Positions 28,661-37,923 of a stretch of 64,000 bases of DNA are shown piece after piece. A program made the translations under genes and the position numbers. How positions within the stretch are numbered: position 1 is the stretch's first letter; the number at the start of each line of letters is the position of its first letter. Source of the stretch: CBDFMG01 sp965221205 [NCBI: bacterium] (GTDB lineage Bacteria; SM23-31); contig OZ244870.1 in the NCBI GenBank assembly GCA_965221205.1, positions 3,162,001 through 3,226,000 of the forward strand. The letters are read 5' to 3'. The notes below the pieces were generated by a model, which had not been told where the DNA came from, made no database searches, and saw only the letters and a program-made list of their open reading frames with translations.

Positions 28661-28838
28661 CCGCCATATAATCAACGACTTAGTTACCTATCACATGTAT
28701 AATCTTAAATTGAGGAGGGATGGAAATATGGAGATGTTTAAGCGAATTAGCGGCTTATTTCTTATTGTGATAGCGGCTGCGGTTGCAGTCCACACAATAG
28801 TTGAACCGCTCTATCACACCTCCAGCGAAGCACAGATG
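28661..28838 (+). repeat. island repeat, internal copy B
   Basis: CCGCCATATAATCAACGACT at 28661 matches the tRNA 3' end plus the start of copy A, so this copy keeps a few tRNA bases. It lacks the roughly 70-bp middle of A and C but carries the TTGAGGAGGGATGGAAATATG part and the first 37 codons of the membrane gene, breaking off at 28838. Confidence 0.75.
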
Positions 28839-28865
28839 TACAGTTCGCTTAAGGGATGGGCATAA
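28728..28865 (+). pseudogene. truncated second copy of the island membrane protein
   Basis: From ATG 28728 the frame reads MEMFKRISGLFLIVIAAAVA and VHTIVEPLYHTSSEAQM, matching residues 1-37 of the 25507 gene with few changes. It then diverges abruptly into YSSLKGWA and stops at 28865, three bases before the hsdM start. Only the first membrane segment remains. The break marks the junction with the restriction-modification module. Confidence 0.7.
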
Positions 28866-28867
28866 AG

Positions 28868-31013
28868 ATGGGCAACAGCGACCTGAACTGGATTGCGAAC
28901 TACATTTGGGGCATCGCCGACGGCGTTCTGCGCGATCTTTACGTCCGCGGCAAGTACCGCGACGTCATTCTTCCAATGACCGTGCTGCGCCGGCTTGATG
29001 CGGTGCTGGAAGACAGCAAGCAGGCCGTCCTTGACATGAAGGCCTCGCTCGACGCGGCGGGGCTGGTCGAACAGGACCCGGCGCTGCGGCAGGCAGCGGG
29101 ACAGGCGTTTTACAATACCTCGAAGTTCACCCTGCGTGACCTGAGAGCCCGCGCTAATCGACAGCAGCTTACGGCTGATTTTGAGGCCTACCTGGATGGG
29201 TTCTCGCCCAACGTGCAGGACATTCTCGACAACTTCGAGTTCCGCAACCAGGTCTCGCGGCTCTCCAAGGCCGACGCCATAGGCACGCTGATCGAGAAGC
29301 TCACCAGCCCTGACATCAACCTGAGCCCTGCCCCGGTGCAAAACGCCGACGGCTCCGTCCGGCATCCCGGCCTCGACAACCACGGCATGGGCTCGATCTT
29401 CGAGGAACTGGTGCGACGCTTCAACGAGGAGAACAACGAGGAAGCAGGCGAATACTGGACCCCGCGCGACGCCGTGGCACTCATGGCGAAGCTCGTCTTC
29501 CTGCCCGTCGCCGACGAGATAAAATCCGGCACCTATCTCCTCTACGACGGTGCCTGCGGCACCGGCGGCATGCTGACCGTGGCCGAGGAGACCCTTCGGC
29601 AGCTCGCAACCGAGCACGACAAGGACGTCGCCACCCACCTCTATGGCCAGGAGATCAACGCCGAGACTTATGCCATCTGCAAGGCCGACCTCCTGCTCAA
29701 GGGCGAGGGCGAAACCGCCGACAACATCGTGGGCGGCCCGGAACACTCCACACTTTCGAACGACGCCTTCCCGTCGCGCGAGTTCGACTTCATGCTCTCC
29801 AACCCGCCCTACGGCAAGAACTGGAAGACCGACCTGGAGCGCATGGGCGGCAAGAAGGACATGCGCGATCCGCGGTTCATGATCGAGCATGCGGGTGATC
29901 CAGAGTACTCCCTGGTTACCCGCTCGAGCGATGGCCAGATGCTCTTCCTCGCCAACAAGCTCTCCAAGATGAAGCAGGGCACGAAGCTCGGCAGCCGCAT
30001 CGCTGAGGTCCACAACGGCAGCTCCCTCTTCACCGGCGACGCCGGGCAGGGCGAGAGCAACATCCGCCGCTGGATCATCGAGAACGACTGGCTGGAGGCG
30101 ATCGTCGCCCTCCCCGCTCAACATGTTCTACAACACCGGCATCGCCACTTACGTGTGGGTGCTCACCAACCGCAAGCCCGAGCATCGCAAGGGCAAGGTA
30201 CAGTTGATCGACGCCACGCAGTGGTTCCGGCCTCTGCGCAAGAACCTGGGCAAGAAGAATTGCGAGTTCGGAGAGCAGGACATAACCCGCATTTGCGACA
30301 CGTTCCTCGCCTTCGAGGAGAGTGAGCAAAGCAAGATCTTCAACAACACCGCCTTTGGCTACTGGAAGGTGACCGTCGAGCGGCCGCTGCGCATCGCTGT
30401 CGATCTGTCGCCTGAACAACGCGCCCGCTTCCGCGCCGCATGCCGGGAAGCGCAGGAAGAGCCGATTGCAAACGTCGTCGACCGGGTGGCAGAAGCATTA
30501 GGCGCCGGACCTCATCTCGACTTCAATCGCTTCATGGCTGCCGTCAAAACGGACATCTCCGAGCATGGCGTCAACTTGACGGCCAAGCGAAACAAGCTGC
30601 TTCAGACATCGCTGGCGGCGCGGGACAAGACAGCCGAACCCGCCATCAAGAAGATCCACAATCTGGGCAGGATGGAGCCAGACCCAATCCGTGGGCTGGT
30701 CGAATCCACAGTAAAAGGCAAGTGCCGCGTGGTTGAGTACGAATCTGACAGCGAACTGCGGGACTCTGAACAGGTGCCGCTCCTAGAAGAAGGCGGCATA
30801 GAGGCATTCCTTCACCGCGAGGTTCTGCCCTACGCGGCGGACGCCTGGTATGTCCCAGACAGTGTCAAGATCGGCTACGAAATCAGCTTTACGCGGTACT
30901 TCTACAAGCCGAAGCCGATGCGCTCGCTGGAGGAGATACGAGCGGACATCCTAGCGCTGGAGATGGAGACGGAGGAACTGCTTAGCGAAATCATCGGGAA
31001 TGTCAACGGATAA
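28868..31013 (+). pseudogene. hsdM: type I restriction-modification DNA methyltransferase subunit, one frameshift
   Basis: A HsdM of about 715 residues in two frames. The first part, from ATG 28868, reads MGNSDLNWIANYIWGIADGV, then has the SAM motif YDGACGTGGML and the catalytic NPPY in LSNPPYGKNW. At about 30112-30120 the frame breaks: EAIVALP continues only in the +1 frame as NMFYNTGIATYVWVLTNRKP. One extra base (near 30116) explains it. The second part runs to 31013 with a C-terminal extension (RAFR-like DLSPEQRARFRAACREAQEE). An N6-adenine methyltransferase is expected if intact. The frameshift is either real inactivation or an assembly error; hsdS and hsdR are also shifted. ATG 28856 is a less likely start. 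Confidence 0.88.
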
Positions 31014-31016
31014 CAT

Positions 31017-31766
31017 ATGACGGGATTGAACAAGAACAAGCTACGTGAATATCTGAAATTAGCTATCTCGTTGCAGCGTGCAATGGAGACAATGCTACAG
31101 GCTGAAGGATTAGACAACATTTGGAAACACGGCGGATACGAGCAGTTTACACGCAAGTACATGCAAGTCATCAACCTCATGAGCAAGGAAATTCAACTGC
31201 CAAAAATCTTAGATTCTTACGACATTGAGAAGATGCCCGGACCTAACGATACGTTACCCTCCCAGCAGAAAGCGATCTTTGAGAGCGTTTATGCGAATTT
31301 GTCGATCTTACGAGCTTTTCTTGAAACAAAGATTGATATAGTTAATGACGAAATCCTTGTACTTCGTGATTTTCTCCAGTCTCGGCTGCGGAGTGCCATC
31401 TTTAGGGTGCCTAAGCACGAAAGAAACATTCAAGACACTATTGAGCAATTACTGATTGGCCGCGGAATGCAGAAAGGCCAGGACTATGATCGAGAAGTTG
31501 GGCGGGTAAAAATCTCAACGAAAGAGGTAGTGCCGGACTTCATCTTGCTTAAACTTTCACTTGCCGTGGAGATTAAGTTTGTCAAAAACGCTGAGCGTGC
31601 CAAGAAGATCGTAGATGAGATCAGTTCCGACATCGCTTCATACGCAAAGGTATACCGCCAACTACTTTTCGTGGTTTACGATCTTGGGCATATTCGAGAC
31701 GAGATTGAGTTCCGCCACGACCTCGAGAGAACGCCAAACGTCTCTGTTATTGTTATCAAGCACTAA
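31017..31766 (+). CDS. PD-(D/E)XK nuclease, DpnII/MboI-like, inside the hsd operon
   Basis: A 249-residue protein, intact. The N-terminal half is helical (LREYLKLAISLQRAMETMLQ). The C-terminal domain has VVPDFILLKLSLAVEIKFVK, a good PD-(x)10-ExK nuclease site, then EISSDIASYAKVYRQLLFVV, YDLGHIRDEIEF and SVIVIKH at the end, a pattern I associate with the REase_DpnII-MboI domain family. It starts 3 bp after hsdM and precedes hsdS. By eye it is less GC-rich than the hsd genes on both sides, suggesting separate acquisition. It may be an accessory restriction enzyme or a guard of the module; no direct evidence decides. Confidence 0.75.
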   Translation: MTGLNKNKLREYLKLAISLQRAMETMLQAEGLDNIWKHGGYEQFTRKYMQVINLMSKEIQLPKILDSYDIEKMPGPNDTLPSQQKAIFESVYANLSILRAFLETKIDIVNDEILVLRDFLQSRLRSAIFRVPKHERNIQDTIEQLLIGRGMQKGQDYDREVGRVKISTKEVVPDFILLKLSLAVEIKFVKNAERAKKIVDEISSDIASYAKVYRQLLFVVYDLGHIRDEIEFRHDLERTPNVSVIVIKH

Positions 31767-31823
31767 TGCACTGATGTGAATTTTCTTATGAAAGGAGTAA
31801 TGAGTTGCTGGTGAGAGTACTGG

Positions 31824-33319
31824 ATGATTGCGACTCCGGGTCAGGTATATGGTTTCGAGCAGCTAATGTTTGCTGATCTCAAACCCTACTACGCCTACAA
31901 ACCCTCCGGCGTCCTGTGGCTCGGCGATGTGCCGGAGCATTGGGAGATTCGCCGCGTACGAACGATTGCATCCGTAGTCAATGGGGGAACGCCGTCTTCC
32001 ATGATACGTTCTTACTGGGACGGCGGTATCGTCTGGCTTACGCCGCAGGACTTGGGGGCATTGGGCGACCGACGCGTCCAGACGAGTGGCCGGAGAATAA
32101 CGCGGGAAGGTTACGAAGCCTGCGGTGCCACGTTGGCGCCAGCCGATAGTGTTGCCATTTCTACGAGAGCACCTATCGGATACGTCGGGGTTCTCGGGAC
32201 CGCCGCGTGTACTAACCAAGGCTGTAGATTACTGGTTCCTAACGACTCTATTCAATCAGACTATCTCTACTATGGCATCAAGGTCGTTCGGCCGGAGCTG
32301 GAGTCGTTTGGCCAAGGAACTACTTTTGCCGAACTGTCCCGAGATAGACTTGCGGGGTTTCCCGTGACCCTGCCACCCCTCCCCGAACAAGCCACCATCG
32401 TTCGCTTTCTCGACCACGCCGACCGGCGCATCCGGCGCTACATCCGCGCCAAGCAGAAGCTGATTGCGCTGCTGGAGGAGCAGAAGCAGGCCCTCATCCA
32501 TCAGGCCGTCACGGGCCAGATCGACATCCGAACCGGCCGCCCATATCCGGCCTACAAGGACTCCGGGGTCGAGTGGCTGGGGGACGTGCCGGAGCATTGG
32601 AATACGCGGCCACTCAAGCGTTGGGTCACGATAAACGCTGAAGTACTGCCTGAGACGACCGCCCCTGACCGAGTCTTCCGTTACGTAGACATAGGTTCGG
32701 TTGGGACAGGGACTCTGACACAGGAAACACAATGGCTTCGCTTCGCTGGTGCTCCATCAAGAGCCCGTCGAGTGGTCCACAACGGTGACACACTCGTTTC
32801 GACTGTCAGAACCTACCTAAAGGCGATCTACTTCGTTGATGGAGAAACAGACGAATTAGTATGTTCGACGGGGTTCGCCGTCCTCACACCCCGTGTCGGC
32901 ACGGTTCCACAGTTTGTGAGCTACCTGGCTCGAAGCAATGCATTCACACAGATCAAGTCACGGCGAACTCCGTAGGGATAGCATATCCGGCGGTTGCTGA
33001 GAGTCGTCTCGGCTCATTTCATGTCGCAGTTCCACCCTTTCCCGAACAAACCGCCATCGTCCGATTCCTTGATGAAGCAGCTGCCGATATCGACGACACC
33101 ATTAACCGCACCCGCCGCCAAATCGTGTTGTGGCGCGAATACCGGACACGCCTGATCGCCGATGTGGTCACCGGCAAGCTCGACGTGCGCGAGGCTGCCG
33201 CCGGACTTCCCGAGGTCGATCCCCTCGCTGCCGACGACTACGTTGACGACAGGTTCGACGCAAACGCTGCGTCGGAGATCGACGAACTCGACACGAGACT
33301 CGAAGAGGCGGAGGCATGA
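31824..33319 (+). pseudogene. hsdS: type I restriction specificity subunit, one frameshift
   Basis: A HsdS of about 495 residues. Two target-recognition domains each follow a repeated motif: PSGVLWLGDVPEHWEIRRV near residue 30 and KDSGVEWLGDVPEHWNTRPL near 245. The conserved helices follow at PPLPEQATIVRFLDHADRRI and PPFPEQTAIVRFLDEAAADI. The frame is lost at about 32945-32951, where a CACACA tract stands where CACA would keep the frame (NAFT...DQVTANSVGIAYPA). The remaining part to 33319 is in the new frame and overlaps hsdR by ATGA. The start may be ATG 31824 or ATG 31869 (MFADLKPY). It gives DNA sequence specificity to the complex if intact. Confidence 0.85.
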
Positions 33320-36300
33320 CCACGGACACCTCCGAGCAAGGCCTCGAACGCCTCATCTGCACGGCGCTGGCCGGTCATCCCTGCGATCCACACCCACGGC
33401 GGACACGATAGGCGAGCCGCCCGCCGGCTATGGCGGCGTGGGCTGGAGCGGCGGCAACTACCACGACTACGACCGTGAGTACTGCGTTGATCTGGTCCAG
33501 CTTGCGGCCTTCCTGCACACTACCCAGCCCGAGGCAGCCGAATCGCTGGGGCTGTCCGAGAACGGTCCAACACGGCGCAAGTTCCTGGCCCGGCTGCAGG
33601 GCGAGATATCCAAGCGCAGCACCATCGACGTTCTACGCCACGGCATCAAGCACGGGGCGCATGATCTGGACCTGTTCTACGGCACGCCGTCCGCCGGGAA
33701 CGAGAAGGCAAAAGAACGCTTCGAGCAGAACAGCTTCACCGTCACCCGGCAGCTTCGCTACAGCCGTGACGAGGCACAGCGGGCGCTGGACATCGGACTC
33801 TTCATAAACGGCCTGCCGGTCTTCACCTTCGAACTGAAGAACAGCCTCACCAAACAGACAGTGAGCGATGCGGTCTGGCAGTACAAGAAGGACCTCAACC
33901 CGCGCGAGAAGCTCTTCTTGTTCGGCCGCTGCGTAACCCACTTCGCGGTGGACGAGAGCGAGGTGCGCTTCTGCACCCAACTCAAGGGGAAGGGGTCGTG
34001 GTTCCTGCCGTTCAACCACGGCTGGAACGACGGCGCGGGCAATCCGCCTAACCCGGACGGGATCAAAACCGATTACCTGTGGCGCGACGTGCTGACCCGC
34101 GCGAGCCTGACCAACATCCTGGAGAACTACGCCCAGGTGGTGGAGTCGAAAGACGAGAAGACGGGCAGGAAGAAAAAGACCCAGATCTGGCCCCGCTACC
34201 ACCAGCTCGACGTGGTACGCCGGCTGCTGGCCGATGCCGAAGCGCACGGAGCGGGCAAACGCTATCTGGTCCAGCACTCAGCAGGCAGCGGCAAGAGCAA
34301 TTCCATCGCCTGGCTGGCCCATCAACTGATCGGGCTGGTGAAGGATGACGCCCCGGTCTTCGACTCTATCATCGTGGTCACCGACCGGCGCATCCTCGAT
34401 AAGCAAATCCGCGACACGATCAAGCAGTACGCACAGGTCGGCGCGACGGTGGGGCACGCGGAGCGTTCGGGCGATCTGCGCCGGTTCATCGAAACCGGCA
34501 AGAAGATTATCATCTCGACCGTGCAGAAGTTCCCCTTCATCCTCGACGAGATCGGCAACGAGCAGCGCGGGCGGCGCTTTGCCATCATTATCGATGAGGC
34601 TCACTCGAGCCAGGGCGGCCGCACCAGCGCGGCCATGGGCCAGGCGCTCTCCAAGGCCGGTGAAGCGGGTGAAGAGGAAACCTACGAGGATCAGATCAAC
34701 CGCCAGATGGAGTCGCGCAAGCTACTCCCCAACGCCAGCTACTTCGCGTTCACCGCAACGCCCAAGAACAAGACGCTGGAGATCTTCGGCGACCCGGATC
34801 CGCAGCCCGACGGCACGGTCAGGCATCACGCCTTTCACAGCTACAGCATGAAGCAGGCGATTCAGGAGGGGTTCATCCTGGACGTGCTCGAGCACTACAC
34901 GCCGGTTGAAAGCTACTACAAACTCGCCAAGACGGTGGAGGGCGACCCGGAGTTTGATGTCAAGAAAGCCCAGAAAAAGCTCCGGCGCTTCGTCGAGGGC
35001 CACGACCACGCAATCCGACTCAAAGCCGAGATCATGGTGGACCACTTCCACGACCAGGTGCTGGCCCAGGGCAAGATCGGTGGTGAAGCGCGGGCGATGG
35101 TGGTCACCAACGGCATCGAGCGCGCAATCCAGTATTTTCACGCCATCCGCGGCTACCTCAAGGAACGCAAGAGCCGGTACCAGGCCATCGTCGCCTTCTC
35201 CGGCGAGCACGAGTTCGGCGGGGCGAAGGTCAGCGAGGCGTCGCTGAACGGTTTTCCGTCCGGCAAGATCGACGAGAGGATCCAGGAGGATCCCTACCGC
35301 TTCCTGATCTGTGCGGACAAGTTCCAGACCGGATACGACGAGCCACTGCTGCACACGATGTACGTGGACAAGATCCTTTCGGGCATCAAGGCGGTGCAGA
35401 CCTTGTCGCGCCTCAACCGGGCGCATCCCAAGAAGCACGATGTCTTCGTGCTGGATTTTCTGAACGACGCCGATACCATCCGCGACTCTTTTGCCGACTT
35501 CTATCGCGCGACGATTCTGGCCGATGAGACCGACCCCAACAAACTGCATGACCTGCAGGCGGATCTGGATGGCGCTCAGGTCTATTCCGCCAAGCAGATC
35601 GACGACCTTGTGGAGCGCTATCTCAGCGAGGCAGAACGCGAGCAGCTCGATCCCATCCTCGACGCCTGCGTGGCGGTCTATTTGAGCGTTCTGGACGAAG
35701 ACGGGCAGGTGGAGTTCAAGGGCAAGGCCAAGGGGTTCGTACGAACCTACGGCTTCTTATCCTCCGTCCTTCCCTACACCAACGCCGCCTGGGAGAAGCG
35801 CTCGATATTTTTGAATTTCCTGGTCTCGAAACTGCCGGCACCTCAAGAGGAGGATCTGTCCAAAGGTATTCTCGATGCCATTGACATGGACAGCTACCGG
35901 GTCGAGAAGCGGGCGATGCAGAAGATCATCCTGTCCGACGAGGACGCCGAGATCGAGCCTGTGCCGACCAGCGGCGGAGGTCACCGCCCTGAACCAGAGC
36001 TGGATCGGCTCTCGAACATCCTCAAGGTCTTCAACGAACACTTCGGCGACATTCCCTGGGAAGACGCCGACCGCGTGCGGCAGCTCATCACCGAAACCAT
36101 TCCTTCCCGGGTGGCGGTAGACACTGCGTTCAAGAACGCTCGGCAGAACTCGGATAAGGAGAACGCACGCATAGAACACGACAAAGCCCTGCAACGAGTC
36201 ATGATATCTTTGATGAAGGACGACACCGAGCTGTTCAAGCAATTCATGGACAACGAGGGCTTCAAGCGGTGGATGACCGATACAGTGTTCGGGCTTGCTT

Positions 36301-36323
36301 ACGAGCCGCCAAGTGCGCCCTGA
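33316..36323 (+). pseudogene. hsdR: type I restriction endonuclease subunit, frameshift near the N-terminus
   Basis: HsdR of about 1000 residues. ATG 33316 overlaps the hsdS stop and gives MTTDTSEQGLERLICTALAG, the normal HsdR start, but this frame ends at 33408. The rest is in another frame, beginning PTADTIGEPPAGYGGVGWSG. A 2-base CA excess at 33388-33395 explains the break. The body is intact: nuclease motif PVFTFELKNSLTKQT, helicase Walker A QHSAGSGKSNSIAW, DEAH box IIDEAHSSQGG, motif III AFTATPKNKTLEIFG, and DRRILDKQIRDTIKQ. Helicase and coupling domains run to the end at 36323. Function requires correction of this shift. Confidence 0.88.
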
Positions 36324-36355
36324 CTCACGCTCGAAGCTGGATGAGACGATCGACA

Positions 36356-36473
36356 CCATATAATCAACGACTTATTTACCTGTCATGTCTAATCTCAGGG
36401 GTGTTGTGGGGCTGTTTGGGCTTGAGTTGGACATGATGGAAATCTTGATTCAAAAATTGAGGAGGGTTGGAAA
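36356..36473 (+). repeat. island-flanking direct repeat, copy C (right)
   Basis: Begins CCATATAATCAACGACTTA, 33 bp after the hsdR stop, and matches copy A for about 118 bp. After GGAGGGTTGGAAAAATA it leaves the match, and no membrane-protein gene follows. The five bases before it (CGACA) do not match the tRNA end. The rest of the spacer, to the LacI gene at 36734, holds nothing I recognise. Confidence 0.85.
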
Positions 36474-36733
36474 AATACCTAAACTGTGGTACCATGGATT
36501 CTGGACAGTCAAACACGGTTCAATTTCTGCTGCTCCACCTTGCCGCCTAAGGCGTGATTCATTCTGCCACCATCAAGTGTGAAAAAAATATTTTATATAT
36601 TGTACAGCACCTTTCATATATGGTTCCAAAGCTCACAGAAAAATCAACGGTTTTCCAGCCTGAAAAAATCCTTGACATCTCACTCAGTAATTGCGATATT
36701 GCGTGTACGTTCACATCATCATTATCCATCCCC

Positions 36734-37753
36734 ATGACAACCATTTCTGAAATAGCATACCGGGCACGGGTCTCGATCGGTACCGTTGACCGCGTAATCC
36801 ACAACCGGGGCCGGGTAGCAAGAAAGACTGAAGAAAAAATCAAGAAGATCATCAAAGAGCTTGATTTTAAACCCAATATCTATGCCAGCAATCTCAAACT
36901 CAAAAAAACCTTTACCTTCGGAGTTCTGCTGCCCTTTCCGTATCAGGACAGCAAATACTGGGAACTCCCTGTGCTCGGAATTAACAAAGCACAATATGAA
37001 CTCGCCGGACATAAGGTCATTGTCAAGTTTTTCCATTATGACAAATATTCCGAATCGTCACTGAGAGAGGCATGTAAAGAGGTTCTCCAAACTACATTGC
37101 ATGGTCTGCTCATAGCTCCCGTATTATTACATTACTTTGAATCATTTGTTAAGGATATTCCTGACACGCTCCCGTATATCTTTATAGATTCTACCGTTCC
37201 GAGCGCGCACCACTTATCATTTATCGGTCAAGACTCCTTTCAAAGTGGATATTTATCTGCTCGCTTAATGCATCTGCTTCTCGGTGATGAAGGGCATGTT
37301 GCCGTAATAAAATTGCTGCCGCATGACTACCATATCGATACCCGCGCTACGGGTTTTTTAGACTATCTGCACAAAAACACACAAATTAAATCCTCAATTT
37401 ATGAAATCGCCGAATCTGAAAATGGTAATTTTGCAAAAAACATTTTTAAAAAAAAGAACGATCTGAACGGTTTATTCGTGACCTATGCTTCTACGCATCC
37501 TTTTGCAGCCTATATAGATTCTCATTTTTCTCAGAAGAATGTTAAAATTATTGGTTACGATTTGATAGCTGAAAATATTAAATATTTAAAAAAAGGTACT
37601 ATCGATTTTCTAATTAATCAAATGCCGCAATCTCAGGGATATGAAGGAATATATTGCTTATACAAACATATTATTCTGGATGAACCGGTTGAGAAAAGAA
37701 TCGAAATGCGTATCGATATAGTGACAAGTGAAAATGTGGATTACTATCAGTAA
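36734..37753 (+). CDS. LacI-family transcriptional regulator
   Basis: A 339-residue regulator from ATG 36734 (MTTISEIAYRARVSIGTVDR). The helix-turn-helix is TISEIAYRARVSIGTVDRVI, followed by the hinge segment KIIKELDFKPN. The sensor domain is the periplasmic-binding fold (FGVLLPFPYQDSKYWELPVL; YIFIDSTVPSAHHLSFIGQD; NGLFVTYASTHPFAAYI). An in-frame extension to 36554 has no family support. It precedes the xylan/xylose genes on the same strand and probably senses a pentose or oligosaccharide to control them. Confidence 0.88.
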   Translation: MTTISEIAYRARVSIGTVDRVIHNRGRVARKTEEKIKKIIKELDFKPNIYASNLKLKKTFTFGVLLPFPYQDSKYWELPVLGINKAQYELAGHKVIVKFFHYDKYSESSLREACKEVLQTTLHGLLIAPVLLHYFESFVKDIPDTLPYIFIDSTVPSAHHLSFIGQDSFQSGYLSARLMHLLLGDEGHVAVIKLLPHDYHIDTRATGFLDYLHKNTQIKSSIYEIAESENGNFAKNIFKKKNDLNGLFVTYASTHPFAAYIDSHFSQKNVKIIGYDLIAENIKYLKKGTIDFLINQMPQSQGYEGIYCLYKHIILDEPVEKRIEMRIDIVTSENVDYYQ

Positions 37754-37881
37754 TCGATTGTCTGAGCGACATTTTTCGTCTTATCTGAAATTATTGCTAT
37801 CACTCTATCACTGTTCAACTGATTGCCCGTATTCAAATTCTGCGAGATGATTTTTGTATAAAACAATCAAAAATTTTATAG

Positions 37882-37907
37882 TAATGTTCAATGAATAGCA
37901 AACATTA
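37882..37907. promoter_or_regulatory. possible operator upstream of the GH3 gene
   Basis: TAATGTT (37882-37888) and AACATTA (37901-37907) form an inverted repeat with a 12-bp spacer, 16 bp before the GH3 start. It could be a regulator site for the LacI protein encoded upstream. The spacing is longer than classical LacI operators. Confidence 0.25.
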
Positions 37908-37923
37908 AACCGGGAGAAACTAT

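Noticed and set aside
32945-32950. CACACA tract in hsdS as a phase-variation switch
   Set aside because: Three repeat units are too short for efficient slippage, and hsdM and hsdR are also shifted at non-repeat or similar short sites; decay or assembly error is simpler.
33162-33315. Reading hsdR from an upstream ATG at 33162
   Set aside because: That frame is a shadow of the hsdS 3' end; the ATGA overlap and the sequence MTTDTSEQGLERLICTALAG identify 33316 as the original start.
36554-36733. 60-residue N-terminal extension of the LacI regulator
   Set aside because: The family starts directly at the helix-turn-helix; the extension has no recognisable domain.
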